A stretch of DNA of 8,063 nucleotides, taken from contig JASLFR010000001.1 in assembly GCA_030150565.1 (NCBI GenBank), forward strand, positions 1 to 8,063, in the 5' to 3' direction. Shown in pieces: positions 1 through 6,395 of the stretch. Position 1 is the stretch's first letter. Each line of letters opens with the position of its first letter. The stretch comes from Cardiobacteriales bacterium. GTDB lineage: Bacteria; Pseudomonadota; Gammaproteobacteria; Cardiobacteriales; Wohlfahrtiimonadaceae. The notes beneath the pieces are model-generated. The model saw only the letters and a program-made list of their open reading frames with translations, did not search any database and was not told the origin of the DNA. Made by a program: the position numbers and the translations under genes.

Positions 1-1088
1 TGAAGCGAGTAGGAATTATTGGTGTTACGGGATACGCAGGTCAGCAATTGTTATGGATTTTAGCTCAGCACCCTAATGTTGAGATTGCAGCGCTCTCATC
101 CCGCAGTTATGCAGGGCAGTGTGTGAGTGAGGTCTTTCCAAGTTACGCCTATTCAGGTGAGGGGGAAGAGCGTGTAGGAGTTGAGCAGCTTCTCTTGAGT
201 GATGAGGGGTTTGCAGAGAAGATTCCTCAGCTTGATCTGATCTTTTTAGCGCTCCCCCACGGCTTATCGCAACCCTTAGCGAAAGCTGCTTTTGATAGTG
301 GTGTAAAGGTTGTCGATTTGGGTGCTGATTTTAGATTTGATGATGCGCTCAGTTATGAGCAACATTACAACGCAACTCATAGTGAGAAGGATCTTAATGG
401 TATCGCTGTTTATGGGCTTCCAGAACTGAATCGTGAGCAGATTAAGGGGGCGCCTCTTGTTGCTTCTCCAGGATGTTACCCCACGAGTGCTATTTTAGGA
501 TTGGCTCCTCTAATTGATGCTGGGGTGATTGAGTTAAATGGAATTATTGTTGATGCAAAATCGGGAACAACGGGAGCGGGGAGGGGAGCAAAAACGACCT
601 CTCTCTATTGCGAAGTGAATGAGAATTTTAAAGCGTATGGTGTCTTAAATCATCGTCATCGCCCTGAAATTGAGGAGAAGCTCACAAATGTTTATCGTGA
701 GAGTCTTGCTGGGCGCAATCGATCAGAATCGGTCAATATCACTTTTACCCCTCATCTGCTTCCCTGTAATCGGGGGATTCTCTCCACGATCTATGCAACG
801 CTTATTGAGCCTAAGAGTGAGGAGGAGCTCTATAGCATCTATCGAGATTTCTACCAAAATGAGCCCTTTGTACGCATTCAATCGGCGCTTCCTGAATTGC
901 ACCATGTAACGCACACCAATCTGTGCGATATCGGCTTACGGGTGGATGAGCGGGGTGAGCGAGTTGTGATTGTCTCTGTGATCGATAATCTGATTAAGGG
1001 AGCTGCAGGGCAAGCGGTGCAGAATATGAATCTTCTTTTTGGATTTAATGAGAATGAAGGATTAACGTTCCGCTCTATGACAATCTAA
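1..1088 (+). CDS. argC: N-acetyl-gamma-glutamyl-phosphate reductase (first base of start codon outside window)
   Basis: Cytoplasmic enzyme that reduces N-acetylglutamyl phosphate to the semialdehyde with NADPH, the third step to ornithine. The frame opens with TG AAG CGA; an A just before the window would complete ATG and give a 362-residue protein beginning MKRVGIIG. That start places the dinucleotide-binding motif GVTGYAG at residues 8-14, so a later TTG at position 48 would cut the fold and is not the start. Visible motifs are the SPGCYPT loop with catalytic Cys159, SGTTGAGR at 188-195, and HRHRPEI with the expected catalytic His near 218-220. The length is slightly above the usual ~345 residues, with some extra sequence after HRHRPEI. 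The stop codon lies inside an AT-rich hairpin. argJ, argB and argD follow downstream, but only after ndh. Identity is secure. Confidence 0.96.
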   Translation, partial: KRVGIIGVTGYAGQQLLWILAQHPNVEIAALSSRSYAGQCVSEVFPSYAYSGEGEERVGVEQLLLSDEGFAEKIPQLDLIFLALPHGLSQPLAKAAFDSGVKVVDLGADFRFDDALSYEQHYNATHSEKDLNGIAVYGLPELNREQIKGAPLVASPGCYPTSAILGLAPLIDAGVIELNGIIVDAKSGTTGAGRGAKTTSLYCEVNENFKAYGVLNHRHRPEIEEKLTNVYRESLAGRNRSESVNITFTPHLLPCNRGILSTIYATLIEPKSEEELYSIYRDFYQNEPFVRIQSALPELHHVTHTNLCDIGLRVDERGERVVIVSVIDNLIKGAAGQAVQNMNLLFGFNENEGLTFRSMTI

Positions 1089-1116
1089 TAATATTATCTC
1101 TTAATATTATTAGATT
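1082..1116 (+). repeat. AT-rich perfect hairpin overlapping the argC stop codon
   Basis: Two 15-base arms, AATCTAATAATATTA (1082-1096) and its exact reverse complement (1102-1116), flank a TCTCT loop. The argC TAA is inside the left arm. The stem is almost all A-T and has a short TTTT after it (1115-1118), so it may assist termination or protect the argC mRNA end. A stronger terminator follows directly. Confidence 0.7.
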
Positions 1117-1125
1117 TTAATTATT

Positions 1126-1162
1126 AGCCTATATTGGAAATGGATCCCATATAGGCTTTTTT
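1126..1162 (+). terminator. Rho-independent terminator after argC
   Basis: AGCCTATAT (1126-1134) pairs exactly with ATATAGGCT (1149-1157). The stem can extend inward by two G-C pairs (GG 1136-1137 with CC 1147-1148) after one mismatch. A T tract runs to 1162. It should end the transcript reading out of argC and separate it from ndh. Confidence 0.8.
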
Positions 1163-1210
1163 AATACCGCTCTTTAAGATCAAAGAGATACCATCTTAAA
1201 TGATTTAGTT

Positions 1211-1265
1211 GAGAGGGCTCCTCCCGCATCGCCTGAAAAATAGCCAGTTTCAGCCCCTCTTTTTT
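1211..1265 (+). terminator. Weak terminator-like structure in the argC-ndh gap
   Basis: CTGAAA (1233-1238) pairs with TTTCAG (1248-1253). An outer GAGGGCT (1213-1219) can pair with AGCCC-CTC (1252-1259) with a bulge, as an alternative or partly nested arrangement, and T6 follows (1260-1265). No + strand gene sits between it and the argC terminator, so what it would terminate is unclear. Confidence 0.3.
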
Positions 1266-1305
1266 AGTGAAAGCGCCTATTAAGAGTGATATAAAAAAGC
1301 AATAG

Positions 1306-1332
1306 CTCCAATTTAAAAGGATTAATTTGGAG
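1306..1332. repeat. Imperfect inverted repeat upstream of ndh
   Basis: CTCCAA-T-TTAA and TTAA-T-TTGGAG face each other across a five-base loop, ten pairs with one T-T mismatch. No T tract follows, so a terminator role is not supported. It could be an operator or part of the ndh 5' leader. Confidence 0.45.
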
Positions 1333-1342
1333 TGCTTGCGGG

Positions 1343-1380
1343 GATTAATAATTAATAGAGATGATTATTAACTATTAATC
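1343..1380. promoter_or_regulatory. Long AT-rich inverted repeat just upstream of ndh, candidate operator
   Basis: GATTAATA (1343-1350) is the exact reverse complement of TATTAATC (1373-1380). After one mismatch, TTAATA (1352-1357) pairs with TATTAA (1366-1371) around an eight-base centre. The right arm ends 29 bases before the ndh ATG, where a promoter or operator is expected. There is no T tract. I cannot assign it to a known regulator: it lacks the TTGAT-N4-ATCAA form of an FNR site. Confidence 0.45.
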
Positions 1381-1409
1381 TTCATCGTTCTATCGATTGG
1401 GAGAGATTA

Positions 1410-2702
1410 ATGAGTAGTGAAAAGAGGGAGCAGGGTGGGCGTCGTATTGTGGTTGCAGGGGGAGGGATTGCAGGGATTGAGCTCATCACTCGCCTTACTC
1501 GCCATTTAGGGGGAGAATTAGAGGCGAATGATGAGCTCTATCTTATCGATAAGAGCCCCATTCACACATGGAAACCGATGCTTCATATGTTTGCAGCGGG
1601 CTCGACAACGCCAGAAGATCAAGGGATCTCGTTTGTCAGGCAGGGGAAAGAGAGTGGCTTTACCTATATTCCAGGTGAGATTACAAGTATCAATCGTAAA
1701 GAGAAGCAGCTTAACCTTAAGGCGTTGAGAACATCGGAAGGAGCAGTCATTCTTCCCGCACGGACCTTCTCTTACGATTATCTTATTTTAAGTCTTGGGG
1801 GATGTACTAACGACTTTGGTACTGAAGGGGTGAAAGAGTTTGCCTATACCATTGATGATCTCAATGCGACCGATCTTTTTCATGAAGATTTTATGGCGCG
1901 GAGTTTAAGAGCGGCCACTTTAGGGGAGAAGCACTCTTTAGTGATTGTAGGAGCAGGTGCGACGGGGGTTGAGCTTGCAGGGGAGTTGATGAGTGCACTC
2001 GAGCGCGCCTCTAGCTTTGCAAAAGAGCCCCTTACCAATTTTATCGATGTAACGGTTGTCCATTCTGATAGCCGAATTTTACCCACGTTTACCCCTAAAA
2101 TTAGTGAAAATGCTCAAAAGGCGATGGAGAAGCTGGGGATCAATGTGCGCACTAATGAGATGGTTGTGAAGGTGACGGATGAGGGGGTCTACTTGAAGAG
2201 TGGAGAGCGACTCTCCGCCTCAATGACCGTCTGGACGGCAGGGGTCAAAGCTCTCGATCTTATGAAATCGATTGAAGGGGTGACGTTGAGTCGTTCTAAT
2301 CAGTTAGTTGTCGATGAATTTTTTCAATCAATCGATGATTCCACCCTCTTTGCCCTTGGGGATTGTAGTTTAATGGAGAGAGAGCCCCTTCCACCAACGG
2401 CGCAGGTCGCTCGTCAGCAAGCGCTCTATCTTGGGCGACATCTCCCATCTCTTCTGCGGGGGGAGAAGCCTCCAAAACCATTCAATTTTAAAGATAGTGG
2501 TGCGCTCGTATCTGTTGGGCGTTACGCCTCCTTTGGAGTCTTTGGCGCTACCAAATTTAAGCGAATCTCTCTAAAAGGGATCATCGCTTCTATCATGCAT
2601 CGGGCGCTCTATCGAATGCATCAAGTCTCGATTTTAGGTCTATGGCGCGCTTTTTGTGCTTATCTTTCTGATAAATTTGATCGCTCATCTCGCCGCTGGT
2701 GA
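1410..2702 (+). CDS. ndh: Type II NADH:quinone oxidoreductase (NDH-2)
   Basis: Single-subunit, non-proton-pumping NADH dehydrogenase that passes electrons from NADH through FAD to membrane quinone on the inner face of the cytoplasmic membrane. The 430 residues match the length of E. coli Ndh (434). The FAD-binding motif GGGIAG is at 17-22 and the NADH-binding motif GAGATGVELAGEL at 181-193. The second FAD contact, FALGDC, is at 314-319, and the quinone-site motif AQVARQQ at 331-337. A C-terminal ALYRMHQ block at 399-405 is followed by a basic, amphipathic tail that would anchor the protein to the membrane. A WKPMLHMFAAGS segment (55-65) also matches the family. The start is supported by GGGAGAG at 1399-1405, four bases upstream. 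Tandem stops TGA TAA end it. Inverted repeats on both sides suggest its own transcription unit within the arg cluster. Confidence 0.94.
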   Translation: MSSEKREQGGRRIVVAGGGIAGIELITRLTRHLGGELEANDELYLIDKSPIHTWKPMLHMFAAGSTTPEDQGISFVRQGKESGFTYIPGEITSINRKEKQLNLKALRTSEGAVILPARTFSYDYLILSLGGCTNDFGTEGVKEFAYTIDDLNATDLFHEDFMARSLRAATLGEKHSLVIVGAGATGVELAGELMSALERASSFAKEPLTNFIDVTVVHSDSRILPTFTPKISENAQKAMEKLGINVRTNEMVVKVTDEGVYLKSGERLSASMTVWTAGVKALDLMKSIEGVTLSRSNQLVVDEFFQSIDDSTLFALGDCSLMEREPLPPTAQVARQQALYLGRHLPSLLRGEKPPKPFNFKDSGALVSVGRYASFGVFGATKFKRISLKGIIASIMHRALYRMHQVSILGLWRAFCAYLSDKFDRSSRRW

Positions 2703-2729
2703 TAAGAATCGAGGAGAAGCTCCCCTCCA

Positions 2730-2768
2730 ACCTCTATAAAATAATTGGTTGCCTATTTTTATAGAGGT
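2730..2768 (+). terminator. Probable terminator hairpin after ndh
   Basis: ACCTCTATAAAA (2730-2741) pairs exactly with TTTTATAGAGGT (2757-2768), a 12-bp stem with a 15-base loop, 27 bases after the ndh stop. The downstream tract is only GCTAATTTT, so termination strength is uncertain, and the hairpin could instead stabilise the mRNA end. Confidence 0.55.
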
Positions 2769-2853
2769 GCTAATTTTATAGAGTTATGAGCCTTATAAAG
2801 AGGGCTTATCGATAGAGGAGCGCCCTATAGGGGGATTTTATCGCTCTATAAAA
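2732..2853. repeat. Four copies of the 10-mer CTCTATAAAA in alternating orientation
   Basis: The 10-mer CTCTATAAAA occurs at 2732-2741 and 2844-2853 on the + strand. Its reverse complement, TTTTATAGAG, occurs at 2757-2766 and 2774-2783. Copies 1 and 2 form the post-ndh hairpin. Copies 3 and 4 can form another, and the copies can also exchange partners. Related TATAG-GAG words lie between them, including a CCCTATAGGG palindrome at 2823-2832. The stretch 2703-2966 holds no convincing gene. Confidence 0.6.
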
Positions 2854-2896
2854 AGATTTAAAAAGAGATCGTGACGGATCGATAGAGAAGTGAAGC

Positions 2897-2912
2897 GTCG
2901 CATCGATGCGAC
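2897..2912. repeat. 16-bp perfect palindrome upstream of argJ
   Basis: GTCGCATCGATGCGAC reads the same on both strands and lies 54 bases before the argJ start. It is GC-rich within an AT-rich gap. As RNA it would give a six-pair stem with a UCGA loop and then TTTGAGTATTTT. It may be a protein-binding operator or a weak terminator. Confidence 0.55.
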
Positions 2913-2966
2913 TTTGAGTATTTTAATCAGAATATTTGTAGATCATTCAGTAGGGGTGGAGAGAAG

Positions 2967-4205
2967 ATGCACGTCTTATTTAAAGGGACTGTTACCGATG
3001 TACCAGGCTTTAAAGCAGCAGGAATTGCGATTGGTATTAAGGAGAGTGGCGCAAAAGATTTAGCGCTTATCTATAGTGAAGTGCCAGCGGTAGCAGCGGC
3101 AACATTTACACAAAATAGCTTTCGTGCTGCGCCAGTTGATATCTCATTTGAGCATATCGCTTCTGAAAATGTGCAAGCGATTGTGGTCAATAGTGGTAAT
3201 GCCAACGCTTGTACAGGAGCGCAAGGTTTAAAGGATGCCCGCACCATGTGTGCAGAGGTGGGAAGAGCACTCAATATCGCAACCGAGTCGGTATTAGTCG
3301 CCTCTACTGGTGTGATTGGTCATCCCCTTAATATGGAGAAGATTAAAGAGGGGATTGAGACAATTGCGCCCCTTTTGAGTGAAGAGGGGGGGATTGATGC
3401 TACTAATGCGATCCGCACCACTGACACTTTCGATAAAAATCTCTCAGTCACTATTGAGCTCGATGGCGTTCCCGTCACAATTGGAGGGATGGCGAAGGGG
3501 TCGGGAATGATTCACCCCAACATGGCGACGATGATCGGGATTGTGACCACCAATGCAAATATCGATAAAGTAACGCTTCAGCAGCTCTTTTCAGAGAGTG
3601 TTAATGAATCTTACAACATGGTCTCTGTCGATGGAGATACCAGCACCAATGATACGGCGATGATTCTTGCCAATGGATTAGCAAAGCATACCAAAATCAC
3701 CTCTGCAGACTCAGAGCATTACCAGAAGTTTAAAGAGGCGCTCAATTTCGTCAATATTCGCCTTGCACAGATGATCGCTCGTGATGGTGAAGGGGCGACT
3801 AAATTGATTGAGGCTGTCGTTACAGGAGCAGCAACCAAAGAGGAGGCGCGTAACGTAGGGAAAGAGGTGATCACTTCAAGCCTTGTGAAAGCGGCGATGT
3901 TTGGTGAAGATGGCAACTGGGGCAGAATCATCTGCGCGATTGGAAATTCAGGAGCGAAATTTACCCCTAACGCAATTACCGTTGGGATGAAGGGGGGCGA
4001 CTACTCTGTTCCTCTCATCGCAAACGGGCGTGGAGTGGAGAGTCAAGCAGGCCCAGATAGCAATGAGGCGAAATTAGCCAATCTTCTAAAAGAGGATAAA
4101 ATTATCATTGAGATTGATCTTGCCGAAGGGGATGAGCAAGCAACCGCTTGGGGCTGCGATCTCTCTTATGATTATGTCAAAATTAATGCAGATTACAGGA
4201 CCTAA
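2967..4205 (+). CDS. argJ: Glutamate N-acetyltransferase / ornithine acetyltransferase (ArgJ)
   Basis: Transfers the acetyl group from N-acetylornithine to glutamate, releasing ornithine and recycling the acetyl group. Some family members also use acetyl-CoA, which cannot be judged from sequence alone. The 412 residues match the usual ~400. The precursor cleaves itself before a threonine to give alpha and beta chains. Here the cleavage motif is KGSGMIHPNMATM (178-189), with the nucleophile expected at Thr188. The oxyanion-hole segment STGVIG is at 113-118, DGDTSTND at 222-229, and the C-terminal YVKINADYRT end is intact. The ATG has a purine-rich GGAGAGAAG directly upstream (2958-2966), close to the start. 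argB follows after 6 bases, so the two are co-transcribed. No clear ArgR box was found upstream, only an isolated ATTCA half-site at 2945-2949. Confidence 0.95.
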   Translation: MHVLFKGTVTDVPGFKAAGIAIGIKESGAKDLALIYSEVPAVAAATFTQNSFRAAPVDISFEHIASENVQAIVVNSGNANACTGAQGLKDARTMCAEVGRALNIATESVLVASTGVIGHPLNMEKIKEGIETIAPLLSEEGGIDATNAIRTTDTFDKNLSVTIELDGVPVTIGGMAKGSGMIHPNMATMIGIVTTNANIDKVTLQQLFSESVNESYNMVSVDGDTSTNDTAMILANGLAKHTKITSADSEHYQKFKEALNFVNIRLAQMIARDGEGATKLIEAVVTGAATKEEARNVGKEVITSSLVKAAMFGEDGNWGRIICAIGNSGAKFTPNAITVGMKGGDYSVPLIANGRGVESQAGPDSNEAKLANLLKEDKIIIEIDLAEGDEQATAWGCDLSYDYVKINADYRT

Positions 4206-4211
4206 TAGAGA

Positions 4212-5117
4212 ATGATTACCAATCATAATAAAGCGCAGATTTTAGTTGAAGCGCTCCCCTATATTCGTGAATACTCAGGCCGCACCATTGTGATTAAGTA
4301 TGGCGGCGCTGCGATGGTGGATGAGAAGATCCGCGCTGAATTTATGAAAGATGTGGTTTTGATGAAGTATATCGGCATCAATCCCATCATCATTCATGGT
4401 GGTGGTCCTGAGATCAACTCCATGCTCAATCGCTTAGGGAAAGAGACAAAGTTTATTGGTGGAAATCGTGTGAGCGATCAGGAGACTGTCGATATCGCTG
4501 AGATGGTGCTCTCCGCTAAAATCAATAAAAATATTGTAACCGACCTTCAGCAACTTGGAGGGAAGGCAGTAGGCTTAAGTGGTAAAGATGGGGGGCTCAT
4601 CACCGCGACGAAGAAGTATATCGAGCAAGAGGGTGAAAAGATCGATATCGGCTTTGTAGGAGAGGTGACCAAGATCAATCATGAGCTGATCGATATTCTG
4701 GTGCGGGAGGATTATATCCCCGTCATCTCTTCGATTGGGGTTGATCGTGATGGGCAGACCTACAATATTAATGCCGATTATGTCGCAGGCGCGATTGCAG
4801 GAGCATTGAGAGCGTTCCGCCTCATCTTCTTAACTGATGTAGATGGAATTTTGCGCGATTATCACGATAAATCGACCCTTATTGCTGATCTAAGTCGTCA
4901 AGAGGCGCTCGATTATATTGAGAGTGGCGTGATTAGTGGCGGAATGTTGCCAAAAGTGAATACCTGTCTCGCAGCGATTGAGAAGGGGGTGGATAATGTG
5001 GTGATTCTTAATGGAAAGACGCTCCACTCTATTCTGCTCGAGCTCTTTACTGAAGAGGGGTGTGGAACGATGCTCTATCGTGGTGAGGAGGATCTCTTCT
5101 CAACCGCGAAAGCGTAG
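4212..5117 (+). CDS. argB: Acetylglutamate kinase, arginine-sensitive type by architecture
   Basis: Phosphorylates N-acetylglutamate with ATP, the second step to ornithine. It is an amino acid kinase family protein of 301 residues. Visible motifs are VIKYGGAAM with the phosphate-binding Lys29, HGGGPEI at 62-68, GLSGKDGGLI at 121-130, NINADYVAG at 185-193, LTDVDG at 207-212, and SGGMLPK at 242-248 with the second phosphate-stabilising Lys248. About 20 residues precede the first strand (AQILVEALPYIREYSG). The arginine-insensitive E. coli enzyme (~258 residues) lacks this segment, while hexameric arginine-inhibited kinases carry it, together with an ELFTEEGCGTM-like end, seen here at 277-287. 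Feedback inhibition by arginine is therefore inferred. The gene is coupled to argJ and has only a weak TAGAG upstream. A strong terminator follows. Confidence 0.96.
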   Translation: MITNHNKAQILVEALPYIREYSGRTIVIKYGGAAMVDEKIRAEFMKDVVLMKYIGINPIIIHGGGPEINSMLNRLGKETKFIGGNRVSDQETVDIAEMVLSAKINKNIVTDLQQLGGKAVGLSGKDGGLITATKKYIEQEGEKIDIGFVGEVTKINHELIDILVREDYIPVISSIGVDRDGQTYNINADYVAGAIAGALRAFRLIFLTDVDGILRDYHDKSTLIADLSRQEALDYIESGVISGGMLPKVNTCLAAIEKGVDNVVILNGKTLHSILLELFTEEGCGTMLYRGEEDLFSTAKA

Positions 5118-5126
5118 CTTGATATG

Positions 5127-5156
5127 AAATACGCACTTTCGAGTGCGTATTTTTTT
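5127..5156 (+). terminator. Strong rho-independent terminator after argB
   Basis: AAATACGCACT (5127-5137) and AGTGCGTATTT (5142-5152) form a perfect 11-bp stem closed by a TTCG tetraloop, with a T run from 5150 to 5156. It lies between argB and argD, so argD needs readthrough or its own promoter in 5157-5202. Confidence 0.9.
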
Positions 5157-5202
5157 GCACCAATAGATAATGAAAAATAGATCGATCATAGGAGAATATT
5201 AA

Positions 5203-6366
5203 ATGTTATTAGATGTTTATAGCCGTTACCCCCTCACTTTTGTAGAAGGGAGAGGTCTCTACTTAACGGATGATAAAGGGGAGGAGTATCTCGATTTTGT
5301 TTCAGGCATTGCAGTTAACGGATTGGGGCATTCTCATCCTGTTATGGTTGAGGCGATTACCAAGCAGGCGAATCGTTTAGTTCATATCTCTAACCTCTAC
5401 TACAACGAACCTCAGATGCGCCTTGCTCAATTTCTGACAGAGAAGGGATCCCATGAGCGGGTCTTCTTCTCCAATAGTGGTGCTGAAGCGAATGAGCTTG
5501 CATTGAAGATTGCACGTAAGTTTGGTCGTGAGATTGATGAGCATAAAAATGTGATTCTCTATATGAAGAACTCATTCCATGGCCGTACAACAGGGACGCT
5601 TGCAGTAACAGGGCAGGAGAAGTATCAAAAACCGTTTGGGGAGTTGATGCCGTATGCGCGTGAGTGTGAATTCAATAATATTGCCGATCTTGAGGCGAAA
5701 TTTGATGATTCAGTCTGCGCCATCATGCTTGAACCGATTCAAGGGGAGGGGGGCTTAACCTCAGCCACTTCAGAATATCTTAGCGCAATTAAGCGACTTG
5801 CTGAGAAGCATAATGCTCTTGTGATTTATGATGAGATTCAGTGCGGTATGGGGCGAACTGGAACCCTCTTTGCATATGAGCAGTTAGAGCTGATTCCAGA
5901 TGTGGTAACGGTTGCTAAAGCGCTCGGTTGTGGTGTGCCGATTGGGGCTTGCTTAACACGGGGGCGTGCAAATGAGGTGCTAGTACAGGGGGATCACGGC
6001 TCTACTTATGGTGGAAATCCTTTTGTCTGTGCGGTATCACACGCTGTTTTAACAGAGATTAGTGAAAATGGGGTGTTAGAGAATGTGCTTGAGCAATCTA
6101 AATACGCCAAAGCTCAACTACAAACATTGGTAGAGAAGTACGATTTTGTAGAAGAGGTGCGAGGAAAAGGCTTACTTTTAGGGTTGAAGCTGAACGATTC
6201 TGTTAAAGCGGGAGATGTGGTAACTCAAGCGTTAGAGGAGCGACTTCTTCTTGTAGGAGCAGGGGAGAATGTGATTCGTTATATCCCTGCATTGATCGTT
6301 ACAAAAGAGGAGATCGATGAGTCGATTGAGCGTTTAGATCGTGCGTTATCTCACTTTCTAAAGTGA
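5203..6366 (+). CDS. argD: Acetylornithine aminotransferase
   Basis: PLP-dependent class III aminotransferase that converts N-acetylglutamate semialdehyde to N-acetylornithine, using glutamate as amino donor. At 387 residues it is near the usual ~390-400. Motifs in order: LDFVSGIAVNGLGHSHP at 30-46, NSGAEANELALK at 91-102, FHGRTTGTLAVTG at 125-137, EPIQGEGG at 177-184, IYDEIQCGMGRTG at 208-220, VAKALGCGVPIGA with the PLP-binding Lys239, and HGSTYGGNP at 265-273. The ATG is fixed by AGGAG at 5190-5194, eight bases upstream. Related ornithine or succinylornithine aminotransferases are possible by fold, but the arg neighbourhood favours ArgD. A terminator separates it from argB. A GATAAT at 5166-5171 could be a -10 element, but no good -35 pairs with it. 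Confidence 0.94.
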   Translation: MLLDVYSRYPLTFVEGRGLYLTDDKGEEYLDFVSGIAVNGLGHSHPVMVEAITKQANRLVHISNLYYNEPQMRLAQFLTEKGSHERVFFSNSGAEANELALKIARKFGREIDEHKNVILYMKNSFHGRTTGTLAVTGQEKYQKPFGELMPYARECEFNNIADLEAKFDDSVCAIMLEPIQGEGGLTSATSEYLSAIKRLAEKHNALVIYDEIQCGMGRTGTLFAYEQLELIPDVVTVAKALGCGVPIGACLTRGRANEVLVQGDHGSTYGGNPFVCAVSHAVLTEISENGVLENVLEQSKYAKAQLQTLVEKYDFVEEVRGKGLLLGLKLNDSVKAGDVVTQALEERLLLVGAGENVIRYIPALIVTKEEIDESIERLDRALSHFLK

Positions 6367-6395
6367 TCAATCTCTCTTAACATTTAGGAGAAAAT

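Larger units (their letters stand above)
1161..1364 (-). other. Uncertain open frame or gene remnant on the minus strand
   Basis: A minus-strand frame is open for 67 codons, from a stop at 1365-1367 to the stop at 1161-1163. The only ATG gives a 22-residue end (MREEPSQLNHLRWYLFDLKERY). The upstream part would read as a hydrophobic stretch and then GAFTKKEGLKLAIFQA. The last ~38 codons look protein-like and use codons similar to the neighbours, but there is no good start or ribosome binding site for a longer product. It could be the degraded 3' end of a lost gene, or chance. I do not recognise a family. Confidence 0.2.

Noticed and set aside
48..50. TTG as the argC start
   Set aside because: The frame is open to the window edge, and the GVTGYAG cofactor motif lies upstream of this codon. 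The true ATG must begin one base before the window.
1880..2481. Minus-strand open frames inside ndh
   Set aside because: They are shadows of the ndh reading frame with no ribosome binding site or protein-like features.
2914..2942. Sigma-70 promoter TTGAGT / TGTAGA before argJ
   Set aside because: The -10 candidate matches only three of six consensus positions at 17-base spacing, too weak to call.
2936..2949. ArgR box upstream of argJ
   Set aside because: Only an ATTCA half-site is present; the partner position reads TTGTA instead of TGAAT.
5124..5180. 18-codon ORF before argD as a leader peptide gene
   Set aside because: It has no clear ribosome binding site and does not overlap argD. Kept only as an observation.
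5155..5183. Sigma-70 promoter TTGCAC / TAGATC before argD
   Set aside because: Both hexamers match only about half of consensus, and the -35 overlaps the terminator T run.
5390..5590. Minus-strand open frame inside argD
   Set aside because: It is antisense to well-conserved ArgD motifs, has an unstructured His/Ser-rich composition and resembles no family I recognise.
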